From assembly GCF_003667505.1 (NCBI RefSeq), contig NZ_RCVJ01000088.1, positions 1-64,000 on the forward strand: 64,000 bases of DNA, in the 5' to 3' direction. The DNA comes from Micromonospora sp. BL4. GTDB taxonomy: Bacteria > Actinomycetota > Actinomycetes > Mycobacteriales > Micromonosporaceae. A model generated the notes under the pieces. It made no database searches. It worked only from the letters and a program-made list of their open reading frames with translations, and was not told the DNA's origin. The position numbers and the translations under genes were made by a program. How positions within the stretch are numbered: position 1 is the stretch's first letter; each line of letters begins with the position of its first letter. This document shows positions 1-8,701 of this stretch, one piece after another.

Positions 1-1249
1 GTGTCGGCCGCCGCCGCCGCGTCCTTGCCGGCGATGGCGTCGACGATCGGTTGGCCGACGATCTCGCGGCCTGGGCGACCTTGTTGACCAGGGGCCGGTC
101 GTGGCCCACGCCGTCCTTCGTGCTGGCCGCGATGGCCTCGACGAGGTCCTTCGGGTACGTGGCGGTGCCCTCCGGGTTGGCCCAGACCGAGGTACGCGCG
201 CCCGGCACGCCGGACTTCTGCTGCGCGAGCGTCTGCTCCTTGCTGGTCGCCCACTCGACGAACTTCCAGGCGTTGCTCTGGTTCTCCGAGTTGTCGTTGA
301 TGCCCAGCGCCCAGGAGGGAATGTTGTACGGCTTGGAACCGGCGGGTCCGGCCGGGAAGGGCGCGAAGCCGACGGTCTCGGAGACCTTCGACTTGGCCGG
401 GTCGGTGGCGTTCTTGTAGAGCGAGTTCGCCTCGGTGTAGAACGCGGCCTTGCCCTGGGTGAAGATGGCCATCGCCTCGGGCCAGCTCATGTCGGTGCTG
501 ACGTTCGCCGGGCCGTGGTCCTTGAGGAGCCCGCCGTAGTACGCGTACGCCTGCTTGGCCTGCTCGCTGTTGACGGCGGCCTTGCCGCTGCCGTCGACGA
601 AGTCACCGCCGAAGCTGTAGAGGAAGCTGGAGAACTGGGTGACCGCCGGCGACTTGCCGGTCCGCGCCACGAAGCCCGCGATGCTCGGGTCGGCAGCCTT
701 GATCTTGGCGGCGGCCGCCTTGAGCTCGTCGAGGGTCTTCGGTGGGGCGGTCAGGCCGGCCTTGGCCAGCAGGTCCTTGCGGTAGTAGAGGACCTCCTGC
801 TCGGTGATGATCGGAACGCCGACCGCCTTGTCCTCGTACGAGGTGGCGTCGACCGGGCCGGCCTGGAAGTCGCTGAAGTCCCAGTCCTTGTTGGACTTCA
901 CCTTGTCGGACAGGTCGGCGAGGTACTTGTTCTTGGCGAACAGCTTCCCCTCCTGCAGGGGGCGGTACATCATCACGTCGATGTCGCTGGAGCCGGCGTT
1001 CAGCTTGACGTTGTACTGGTCGGAGAGCTGGTCCTCGCCGAGCTGCGTGACCTCGACCTTCAGGCCGGTCTGCTTCTCGAACTCGGGCAGGGCCTGCTTG
1101 ATGTTCTCCGTCCACACGTGGTTGGCCAGGGTCACCCGCACGGTCTTCGACGAGGCGCTGTCGTCGCCGTCGCCGCCGCACGCCGACAGGCCCATGGCGG
1201 CAACCACGGCCAGAAAAGTTCCCAATATGGATCGACGCCGCACGTCCAT
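1..1249 (-). CDS. Extracellular sugar-binding lipoprotein of an ABC importer (C-terminus cut by window edge)
   Basis: Family 1 extracellular solute-binding protein that would deliver a sugar or related solute to an ABC importer at the outer face of the membrane. The N-terminus is a lipoprotein signal: basic MDVRRRS, a hydrophobic stretch, then the lipobox LSAC followed by GGDGDD. The body shows the usual fold landmarks (KLNAGSSDIDVMMYR, ITEQEVLYYRKDLLAKAG, IFTQGKAAFYTEA, PSWALGIN). The frame stays open to base 1, so the end of the protein and any permease genes lie outside. The ATG at 1249 has AAGGAG only about 2 bases upstream. The in-frame GTG at 1243 sits at better spacing and may be the true start. 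It is transcribed divergently from a GntR regulator. The substrate cannot be told from sequence alone. Confidence 0.9.
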   Translation of the reverse strand, partial: MDVRRRSILGTFLAVVAAMGLSACGGDGDDSASSKTVRVTLANHVWTENIKQALPEFEKQTGLKVEVTQLGEDQLSDQYNVKLNAGSSDIDVMMYRPLQEGKLFAKNKYLADLSDKVKSNKDWDFSDFQAGPVDATSYEDKAVGVPIITEQEVLYYRKDLLAKAGLTAPPKTLDELKAAAAKIKAADPSIAGFVARTGKSPAVTQFSSFLYSFGGDFVDGSGKAAVNSEQAKQAYAYYGGLLKDHGPANVSTDMSWPEAMAIFTQGKAAFYTEANSLYKNATDPAKSKVSETVGFAPFPAGPAGSKPYNIPSWALGINDNSENQSNAWKFVEWATSKEQTLAQQKSGVPGARTSVWANPEGTATYPKDLVEAIAASTKDGVGHDRPLVNKVAQAARSSANRSSTPSPARTRRRRPT

Positions 1250-1370
1250 CTCTCCTTCTGTCGTGGTCGCCGCTTCGGGGGTAGAGCGCGACCTCGCTGT
1301 TAACGTCCGCTTAACGTCCGGATGCTAGGCCGATAAAGCGGATTTATTCAAGGGGTGATCTTCAACTGAT
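1250..1370. promoter_or_regulatory. Divergent control region between sugar-binding protein and GntR regulator
   Basis: This 121-base gap holds two exact copies of TTAACGTCCG at 1300-1309 and 1311-1320 (11-base period, one helical turn). It also holds an AT-rich inverted repeat ATAAA-GCGGA-TTTAT at 1333-1347. Both stand out from the GC-rich surroundings and lie where the two divergent promoters must be. The inverted repeat is a plausible GntR operator and the direct repeat a plausible activator or second repressor site. Neither role is proven. Confidence 0.45.
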
Positions 1371-2144
1371 ATGCTCCAACGCGTGGACCGGTCCTCATCA
1401 GGGGTTGCAGCCGTCCAGAAGGCCCCTGCCGAGGCCGGGCTGCACGCACAAGTTCTCGACCACCTCGGCACCGCCATCTGCGGCGGCCAACTGACGCCCG
1501 GCTCCGTCCTCAACATCGACGAGCTGGTCGACCGGTACGGCGTATCCCGCTCGGTCGTCCGCGAGGTGCTGCGGGTGCTCGCCGCCATGGGGTTCATCGA
1601 GACCCGCCGCCGGGTGGGGGTGCTGATCCGGCCGACACGCGACTGGAACGTCTTCGACCCGCAGGTGATCCGTTGGCGACTGGCCTCGGAAGGCCGGATG
1701 GCGCAGATGCGCTCGATCACCGAACTACGGACGGCCGTCGAGCCGCACGCCGCCTGGCTGGCCGCTCGCCGGGTCGACCACGACGAGGCGAGCGACCTCG
1801 TCGGGTTGGCGGCCAAGATGTGGGCCGCCGGAAAAGCGGGGGACGAGGAGCGCTTCCTCCACCTCGACATCGAGTTCCACCGGCGGGTGCTGGCCGCCTC
1901 CGGCAACGAGATGTTCGTGAAGCTTCAGGACCTGGTGGCGGAGGTGCTCACCGGCCGGCACCACTACGACCTGATGCCGCACTACCCGCACGAGCAGGCC
2001 CTCCAGCTGCACGCCGACGTGGCGCAGGCGATCCAGCGCCGCGACGGGGACCGCGCCCGCGCCGCCATGGTCCAGATCATGGAGCAGGCGTTCGGCGAGA
2101 TGAAGTCGATGTGGGAGCAGACCGGCGAACCCGGCCAGGGCTGA
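1371..2144 (+). CDS. FCD-domain GntR-family transcriptional regulator
   Basis: FadR/FCD-subfamily GntR regulator of 257 residues, a cytoplasmic dimeric DNA-binding protein. Residues about 20-90 form the winged helix (LHAQVLDHLGTAICGGQLTPGS, then YGVSRSVVREVLRVLAAMGFIETRRRVGVLI). Residues about 105-240 form the helical effector domain, with the metal/acid-binding pattern seen in HLDIEFHRRVLAASGN and the late His in LQLHADV. The segment IRPTRDWNVFDPQVIRWRL resembles regulators of sugar-acid catabolism such as DgoR-type proteins, so the effector may be a sugar acid or its phosphate (inference). It is divergent from the sugar-binding lipoprotein gene, its likely target. The chosen ATG has a long purine stretch AAGGGGTGATC upstream. 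An in-frame GTG lies at 1383. Confidence 0.9.
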   Translation: MLQRVDRSSSGVAAVQKAPAEAGLHAQVLDHLGTAICGGQLTPGSVLNIDELVDRYGVSRSVVREVLRVLAAMGFIETRRRVGVLIRPTRDWNVFDPQVIRWRLASEGRMAQMRSITELRTAVEPHAAWLAARRVDHDEASDLVGLAAKMWAAGKAGDEERFLHLDIEFHRRVLAASGNEMFVKLQDLVAEVLTGRHHYDLMPHYPHEQALQLHADVAQAIQRRDGDRARAAMVQIMEQAFGEMKSMWEQTGEPGQG

Positions 2145-2167
2145 GCACGACCAGGGCTGAGCACGAC
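2136..2167 (+). repeat. Tandem 16-bp duplication at the end of the GntR gene
   Basis: CAGGGCTGAGCACGAC occurs twice back to back (2136-2151 and 2152-2167). The first copy contains the GntR stop codon (2142-2144), so the duplication does not alter the protein beyond its end. It looks like a simple slippage duplication. Confidence 0.7.
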
Positions 2168-2238
2168 CAGTCGGCGCCGCCGGAATGTGACAGACGCACC
2201 TCTGCGTGACCCGTCCCCGACCCCAACGGAGCCTGCTG

Positions 2239-2736
2239 ATGACCGACATCTCCGTGCGTCCCATGGCCACCGCCGACGCCGAGCGGGTCCTTGCCATCTA
2301 CCAGGCCGGGCTCGACGCCGGCGACGCGAGCTTCGAGGTCGCCGCGCCCGCCTGGCCGGCGTTCGACGCCGCGCGGCTGGCCGCGCACCGCTTCGTGGCC
2401 GTCACCGGCGAGGGCGCCGTCCTCGGCTGGATCGCCGTCGCACCGACCTCGACCCGCGCGGTCTACGCCGGCGTGGTCGAACACTCCGTCTACGTCGACC
2501 CGACCGCACACGGGCGCGGGATCGCCCGACTGCTGCTGGACACGCTGATCGCCTCGACCGAAGCTGCCGGCATCTGGACGATCCAGTCCGGAGTCTTTCC
2601 GGAGAACACCGCCAGCCTGGCCCTTCACGAGCGGGCCGGGTTCCGCGTCGTCGGAGTTCGCGAGCGGATCGGTCGCCAGCACGACCGCTGGCGGGACGTC
2701 GTCCTGCTGGAACGCCGCAGCCCCACCATCACCTGA
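2239..2736 (+). CDS. GNAT N-acetyltransferase (phosphinothricin/methionine-sulfoximine acetyltransferase-like)
   Basis: Acetyl-CoA-dependent N-acetyltransferase of the GNAT superfamily, close in pattern to the Pat/Bar/MnaT group. Visible motifs are the N-terminal VRPMATADAERVLAIYQAGL, the central EHSVYVDPTAHGRGIARLLLDTLI that forms the acetyl-CoA pyrophosphate loop (H-G-R-G-I), and the late NTASLALHERAGFRVVGVRERIGR block typical of this subgroup. The ATG at 2239 is preferred to an upstream in-frame codon at 2206 because GGAG lies 7 bases before it and the protein then starts at the conserved domain. The substrate could be an amino-acid analogue such as methionine sulfone. It stands alone between GntR and a convergent VOC gene. 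Confidence 0.85.
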   Translation: MTDISVRPMATADAERVLAIYQAGLDAGDASFEVAAPAWPAFDAARLAAHRFVAVTGEGAVLGWIAVAPTSTRAVYAGVVEHSVYVDPTAHGRGIARLLLDTLIASTEAAGIWTIQSGVFPENTASLALHERAGFRVVGVRERIGRQHDRWRDVVLLERRSPTIT

Positions 2737-2771
2737 CGAGCGGCATCGTTGCCGCAGCGGCCGCGCCACGG

Positions 2772-2785
2772 CTGACGCGCGTCAG
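2772..2785. repeat. 14-bp perfect palindrome at convergent gene ends
   Basis: CTGACGCGCGTCAG is self-complementary. It sits between the GNAT stop and overlaps the last codons of the convergent VOC gene. It may form a small hairpin at the 3' ends of both transcripts. It has no T run and is short, so a terminator role is uncertain. Confidence 0.3.
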
Positions 2786-3243
2786 TCCAGGCAGAACTCG
2801 TTGCCCTCGGGGTCGGCCATCACGATGAAGCCGGCGCTCAGCGGGGGAGCGGGCTCGTCGCGGCGTACCCGCTTCGCGCCCAGCGCGACGAGCCGGTCGC
2901 ACTCGGCCTCCAGCGCCGCCATCCGCTCCTCTCCCTGGAGCCCCGGGGCCACCCGGACATCGAGGTGGACGCGGTTCTTGGCGACCTTGTCCTCCGGCAC
3001 CTGCTGGAAGAACAGCCGTGGGCCGTGCCCGTCCGGGTCCTCGATGGCCGATCTCGTGTTGCGCTCCTCCTCCGGTACGCCGATGCGCGCGAGGAAGTCG
3101 TCCCACGCGGCCAGCGGGTCGGCGCCCTCGGGCAGATCGACTCCGGGCGGGCCGGGGAGGACGTAGCCCAGTACGTCGCGCCAGAAGGACGAGAGCGCCC
3201 GCGGGTCGTGGGCGTCGAAGGTGACCTGGATGTGGCGGCTCAT
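2782..3243 (-). CDS. VOC (glyoxalase/bleomycin-resistance superfamily) protein
   Basis: 153-residue single-chain protein of the vicinal-oxygen-chelate superfamily, glyoxalase-like actinobacterial subgroup. It reads MSRHIQVTFDAHDPRALSSFWRDVLGY at the N-terminus and ends FIVMADPEGNEFCLD, the two standard edges of the paired beta-alpha-beta-beta-beta modules. The NRVHLDVRV segment opens the second module. Candidate metal ligands are the first-strand Gln/His, the HLDV His and the final Glu in NEFC. The ATG at 3243 has GGAG 8 bases upstream and fits the domain edge better than the longer in-frame start. The reaction is unknown; many relatives are annotated only as glyoxalase-like. Confidence 0.85.
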   Translation of the reverse strand: MSRHIQVTFDAHDPRALSSFWRDVLGYVLPGPPGVDLPEGADPLAAWDDFLARIGVPEEERNTRSAIEDPDGHGPRLFFQQVPEDKVAKNRVHLDVRVAPGLQGEERMAALEAECDRLVALGAKRVRRDEPAPPLSAGFIVMADPEGNEFCLD

Positions 3244-3410
3244 CGGGTGCTCCGTTCGTGGCGGGTGTCGTGGGTCGCGCAGCAAGGCAGACCGTCATCC
3301 AGGGCCACCCTGCCATGCCCGGCGGACAGAATCGGTCCGCTATCGCGGGACTCCCCGACGAAGGTCAGGTGTGTACCTTGTAGAGGTCCGACGCGGCGAT
3401 GGGAGGCCCG

Positions 3411-4232
3411 GTGACCGGCCTGAGCGGGGAACTGTCAGCGGCGGACCGAATCGACACCACGGTCGCGCACCCGGCCCGCAGGTACAACTACCTGCTGGGT
3501 GGCAAGGACAACTTCGCCGCTGACCGGGAGTCCGGCGAAGCCCTCGCTGCCGCGATGCCCACCGTCCGGCTGGCCGCCGTCGAGAACCGGATGTTCCTCC
3601 AACGTGCGGTGCGTTTCCTGGCGCGGCAGGGCGTCCGGCAGTTCCTGGACATCGGCACCGGCATTCCGACCGCCGACAACACGCACGAGGTCGCCCAGGC
3701 GATCGACCCGTCAGCCCGGGTCGTCTACGTCGACAACGACCCGATCGTCCTCGCCCACGCCCGCGCGTTGCTGAGCAGCACGGCCGAGGGCCGGACCGCG
3801 TACCTCGACGCCGACCTGCGCGAGCCGGACACGATCCTCACCCATCCGGATCTGCGGACCACGTTGGACCTGTCCGAGCCCGTCGCGCTGATGCTGGTGG
3901 CGATCCTGCACTTCATCCGTGATGACGAGGACCCCAAGGGCATTCTCGACCGGCTCGTCGCCGCGCTCCCGGCCGGCAGCTACGTGGTCGCCTCGCACGT
4001 CACCTGGGAATACCTGCCCCCGAGCGTGACCGCCAAGCTGGAAGCCAGCAATCATGACGGCCGGTTCCGCGCCCGGAGCACGGAGCAGTTCGCCGACCTG
4101 CTCGACGGGTTGGACCTCGTCGACCCGGGCATCGTGTCCGTGGCGCGGTGGCACGCGGATGACGCACCGCAGCCTCGTCCGTCCGTGCAGGACGTGTCCT
4201 TCAACGGCGCCGTCGCCCGCGTCGTGCGATAG
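3411..4232 (+). CDS. SAM-dependent methyltransferase, DUF574/Methyltransf_19 family
   Basis: Actinobacterial SAM-dependent methyltransferase family (PF04672). The diagnostic N-terminal block is IDTTVAHPARRYNYLLGGKDNFAADRE. The SAM-binding motif I is FLDIGTGIPTADNTHEVAQ, with the acidic motif II in VVYVDNDPIVLAHARALL. Later family landmarks are LMLVAILHFIRDDEDP and SYVVASHVTWEY. Family members are abundant in Streptomyces and Micromonospora and mostly lack known substrates. The GTG at 3411 is chosen because GGGAGG precedes it by 4 bases. An ATG at 3399 in the same frame would add four residues (MGGP). Confidence 0.88.
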   Translation: MTGLSGELSAADRIDTTVAHPARRYNYLLGGKDNFAADRESGEALAAAMPTVRLAAVENRMFLQRAVRFLARQGVRQFLDIGTGIPTADNTHEVAQAIDPSARVVYVDNDPIVLAHARALLSSTAEGRTAYLDADLREPDTILTHPDLRTTLDLSEPVALMLVAILHFIRDDEDPKGILDRLVAALPAGSYVVASHVTWEYLPPSVTAKLEASNHDGRFRARSTEQFADLLDGLDLVDPGIVSVARWHADDAPQPRPSVQDVSFNGAVARVVR

Positions 4233-4259
4233 CGGCAGCGGCGGCTGACCGACTGCGGC

Positions 4260-4294
4260 GTCGGGCCCGCGAACAGGTGGCCCGGGCGCCCGAC
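4260..4294. terminator. Possible hairpin between convergent methyltransferase and EEP genes
   Basis: GTCGGGC (4260-4266) pairs with GCCCGAC (4288-4294) around a GC-rich 21-base loop, in the gap between two convergent genes. The stem is short and there is no T tract, so support is moderate at best. Confidence 0.35.
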
Positions 4295-4310
4295 TCGGTG
4301 CGGCGGTGGT

Positions 4311-5246
4311 TCAGCCGGGACGTCTGCGCGTACTGGTGAGCGTGGCCAGCAGCCCGGGATGGTCGGTCGCCCCGCGCATTCCTATCGACCGTCGGCAACA
4401 GATCGTGACGTCGGTTGTCGCCATGACGTGTTGTAGCGCGCCGTCGTCGATCCGCAGGTAATCCGGGGGCACGCAGGACTGCACGACGGGGTGGTGGTCA
4501 TGTCGGAGGTTGAGGTCGCCGCTCAGCACCGTGGGCGCGTACCCGTTGTTGCCGCGGATCGCCGGCACGACCGTGTCGAGCAGGTGACGGCACTGGGCGA
4601 GCGCGATGGTGCCGCTGGTGGCCGCCAGATGTGTCGTGCAGGCGTGCACCGCGCCCGGAACGTGGATGCAGAGCCAGGCGCGTTCCTCGGGGTCGGCGAC
4701 GTCCTGCGTCGGGTAGATCCCGCTGCGCACCGTGTACGGGGTGGTCACCGCCTTGAGGCGGGTCAGCAGGCCGATGCCGTACGGCTCGCCGTTGCGGCAC
4801 CGGGTGACGGCGCCGCTGGGACGGTCGCCGGCAGCCTGGAAGGCGGACACGACGGCGCCGCCGGGGTGGACGTTGCCGAACGCTCGCTCGAGTGCGGCCA
4901 CATCGCCCCGGCAGATCTCGTTGAGGGAGACCACGTCGGGTGCCTCCGCGCTGATCACCTCGGCCGCCGCGGTCACCGACCGACCCGTGTAGCAGCCGGC
5001 GCGGCCGCTGTTGCAGAGGTTCATCTGGAGCACCCGCAGGGCCGCGGACTGGGTCGTGGCGGCCGCCGACGACCCGGCCGGCACCGCCCCAACGGCGATC
5101 AGGCACACGACGGCCAGTGCCCGGCGGGCCGTCCGGTACCGACGGTCGGCCACGCGCCGTCCAAAAAAACTGACCAAGGACGGAATCGCGCGGCGAACAG
5201 CACCTCCGGGGGCCGCGGTGACGTCGACGGCGGGCTGCTCGGGCAC
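4311..5246 (-). CDS. Secreted endonuclease/exonuclease/phosphatase (EEP) family protein
   Basis: EEP-superfamily phosphodiesterase of 311 residues, probably exported. After about 40 residues there is a hydrophobic signal/anchor (ARRALAVVCLIAVGAV) ending in SSAAAT. The catalytic core follows: LQMNLCNSG (metal-binding Asn), VVSLNEIC (catalytic Glu), CTTHLAA, VLSGDLNL (Asp and Asn of the GDLN motif) and a final TDHPGLLA (Asp-His). Six or more cysteines in the mature part suggest disulfides, consistent with export. The substrate may be nucleic acid, a phospholipid head group or another phosphodiester. The GTG start has GGAG about 6 bases upstream. Confidence 0.85.
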   Translation of the reverse strand: MPEQPAVDVTAAPGGAVRRAIPSLVSFFGRRVADRRYRTARRALAVVCLIAVGAVPAGSSAAATTQSAALRVLQMNLCNSGRAGCYTGRSVTAAAEVISAEAPDVVSLNEICRGDVAALERAFGNVHPGGAVVSAFQAAGDRPSGAVTRCRNGEPYGIGLLTRLKAVTTPYTVRSGIYPTQDVADPEERAWLCIHVPGAVHACTTHLAATSGTIALAQCRHLLDTVVPAIRGNNGYAPTVLSGDLNLRHDHHPVVQSCVPPDYLRIDDGALQHVMATTDVTICCRRSIGMRGATDHPGLLATLTSTRRRPG

Positions 5247-5333
5247 GCGGACTCCGGATGACGCGGGCGACAGTCTTCGCCGAGGTGCCAGCGATCCTAC
5301 CGCCGGAGCATCGCTGGAAGCACCGTTGCGCGC

Positions 5334-5366
5334 GGGCCGTGTGGGGCGCGGAGCCCCACACGGCCC
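5334..5366 (-). terminator. Strong 14-bp hairpin downstream of the xylanase gene
   Basis: GGGCCGTGTGGGGC (5334-5347) and GCCCCACACGGCCC (5353-5366) form a perfect 14-bp stem with a 5-base loop, 28 bases after the xylanase stop. It is a convincing intrinsic-type hairpin for this GC-rich genome, although no T run follows. The rest of 5247-5393 shows nothing else recognisable apart from room for the EEP promoter. Confidence 0.75.
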
Positions 5367-5393
5367 AGTGGTCGGTACAGCCGGACCGGTGGG

Positions 5394-6587
5394 TCAGCGG
5401 CGCGGCTTGGGTGCGATGCGGGGCAGGACGTACGGCGGGCCGGCGAAGATCAGGTCGGACTTCAGCTCGTGGTACGCCCGCTTGGGCTGGTAGTTCTCGT
5501 CGTAGATGGTGGCCATGCCCTGCGGCGGCTCGTTGAACCAGCCCGGCACCCAGGAGTGCCGGTCGGTGAAGCCCCAGACGGTGTACGACAGGCAGCTGCG
5601 TACGGCCAGGCAGGCCTTCATCAGCACGCTGAAGTTGGCGGCCGACGCCTGCAACCGGGGGTTGATCTCGGCCGAGTTGCCGGCCTGGACCGCCTCGGTC
5701 AACTCGCTGCGAACGTCGACCTCGGTGAACGCGGTGGCGACACCGAGCGAGGTGAACTTCTTCAGCGCGGCGGTCACCTGGAGGGTGTCGTAGTTGCCGT
5801 ACTGCGTACCCAGGTGGCCCTGGGAGCCGATGCCGTCGACCGGGACGCCCTGGGCGCGCAACCCCTTGACCATGTCGTAGACGAACTGCGACTTGTCGTC
5901 GGCGGGGTTACCGGAGCCGAACGCCTCGATGTTGTAGTCGTTGTAGAACAGCAGCGCCCGGGGGTCGGCGGCCCGAGCCCAGCGGAACGCGTCGGCGATG
6001 TAGCCGGGCCCGAGGTTCTGCGCCCAGAAGCCCTTGTAGTGCAGGGTCGACGGGGTGTCCCACGGGTCGCTGACGGCCTCGTTGACGACGTCCCACTGCC
6101 AGATCTTGCCCTTGTAGCGGCTGACCACGGTGGTGATGTGCTTGCGCAGCAGCTCGCGCAGCTCCTGCTTGCTGATGGAGCCGTCGGCGACGCCGCTGGT
6201 CAGCCAGGTGGGCAGCTGGCTGTGCCAGACCAGCACGTGGCCGCGCACGCTCTGCTTGTTGCGCCGGGCGAACTCGACGAGCTGGTCGGCCGCGGCCCAG
6301 TCGTACACGCCGCGGGTGGGCTCCAGGCTCTCCCATTTCATCGCGTTCTCCGCGGTGACCGAGGAGAACTCGGAGGCGGCCAGTCTGCGGTACTGCGGGT
6401 CGTTGGCGTCGTTGAGGGCCGCCAGGTCCACCGCGGTGCCGACCTGGAGGCCGTGGCGCTGCCCGAGAGCGCCCAGGCTCTGGGCAGTGGGATCGTACGG
6501 CCGGTTCGCGGTGGCGGGCACCGCGTTCAGTGCCGCGACGGTCGCGACCGCGACCGCGCCGACAGTGATCCACCGTCGTTGCTTCAT
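5394..6587 (-). CDS. Secreted GH10 endo-1,4-beta-xylanase
   Basis: Glycoside hydrolase family 10 xylanase of 397 residues that cuts the xylan backbone outside the cell. The signal peptide is MKQRRWITVGAVAVATVAAL with cleavage near PATA (about residue 27). The catalytic TIM barrel follows, with VTAENAMKWESLEP, GHVLVWHSQLP, the acid/base Glu170 in WDVVNEA and the nucleophile Glu289 in FTEVDVR, plus the late YTVWGFTDRHSWVPG loop. No carbohydrate-binding module follows; the chain ends soon after the barrel with a basic tail. The ATG at 6587 is preferred over an upstream one because AAGGAAGG precedes it and the signal peptide then begins with MKQRRW. It is controlled from the 6588-7086 region. Confidence 0.95.
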   Translation of the reverse strand: MKQRRWITVGAVAVATVAALNAVPATANRPYDPTAQSLGALGQRHGLQVGTAVDLAALNDANDPQYRRLAASEFSSVTAENAMKWESLEPTRGVYDWAAADQLVEFARRNKQSVRGHVLVWHSQLPTWLTSGVADGSISKQELRELLRKHITTVVSRYKGKIWQWDVVNEAVSDPWDTPSTLHYKGFWAQNLGPGYIADAFRWARAADPRALLFYNDYNIEAFGSGNPADDKSQFVYDMVKGLRAQGVPVDGIGSQGHLGTQYGNYDTLQVTAALKKFTSLGVATAFTEVDVRSELTEAVQAGNSAEINPRLQASAANFSVLMKACLAVRSCLSYTVWGFTDRHSWVPGWFNEPPQGMATIYDENYQPKRAYHELKSDLIFAGPPYVLPRIAPKPRR

Positions 6588-6603
6588 CTGCCTTCCTTTC
6601 GGC

Positions 6604-6619
6604 ACCAATCGATATTGGT
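6604..6619 (-). promoter_or_regulatory. Inverted repeat immediately upstream of the xylanase start
   Basis: ACCAAT (6604-6609) and ATTGGT (6614-6619) flank a 4-base centre, 17-32 bases before the xylanase ATG. This is a likely repressor site in the leader or just after the promoter. The cognate regulator is not in the window. Confidence 0.4.
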
Positions 6620-6735
6620 CGATCATGAAATGGAGGGTGCGGGCATGGTGCTGGCGGGCTGGGAGCGGGGGCGGTGCCGGGTGTCCGGGGCCTCGGGCCG
6701 ACCGTGGTGGCGCGGACAGCTTCTGCGAGCGGGGA

Positions 6736-6850
6736 CCGGAAACTTGCCCGAAACGTTAAGGCCGTCGATGCACCCCGTCAAGCGCGAACACTTCCGGAAA
6801 TCCATTACGTGACCTGCGCGGCCCCCGTGGTGCTGGCTCCGAAACTTTCG
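6736..6850. promoter_or_regulatory. Cluster of GAAA-type xylanase control boxes
   Basis: Four related boxes lie in the 499-base gap 6588-7086 between xylanase and malate synthase: CCGGAAACTTG (6736-6746), CCCGAAACGTT (6747-6757), TTCCGGAAA (6792-6800) and the palindromic CCGAAACTTTCG (6839-6850). Boxes of the form CGAAA-N-TTTCG are known upstream of Streptomyces xylanase genes, where they mediate repression. Here the first box is about 150 bases from the xylanase ATG. The remaining gap, up to the ribosome site of the malate synthase gene, shows no gene or other clear element. Confidence 0.5.
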
Positions 6851-7086
6851 AGGGTGGGATGCCGCTGGCAGGTCGGGAGGCGGCGTGGCCGACCGATCAT
6901 GGCCGCGCGGGCCATCGTTGCGGGCCAACTGCCGCTCGCCGCGCCCAGGGCGCCGTTCGCCGCACCGGGTCGACCGCTCCCGGCGACTGTGTCGTCGCTC
7001 AGGTCGCGGCCCCGAACTGCGAGAACTACAGTCGGCAGGAGCGCATCCAATCGATCACCACGCATGTTTTGGTGAGGAGCGAGCCG

Positions 7087-8670
<1,584 letters not shown>

Positions 8671-8701
8671 CGACGACCGACCCGACGCGCGGAGGTGGGC
8701 G

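Noticed and set aside
101..1303. 400-codon open frame on the plus strand opposite the sugar-binding lipoprotein
   Set aside because: The minus strand gives a complete lipoprotein signal and solute-binding domain open to the window edge; the plus frame is Arg/Val/Leu/Gly-rich without recognisable features.
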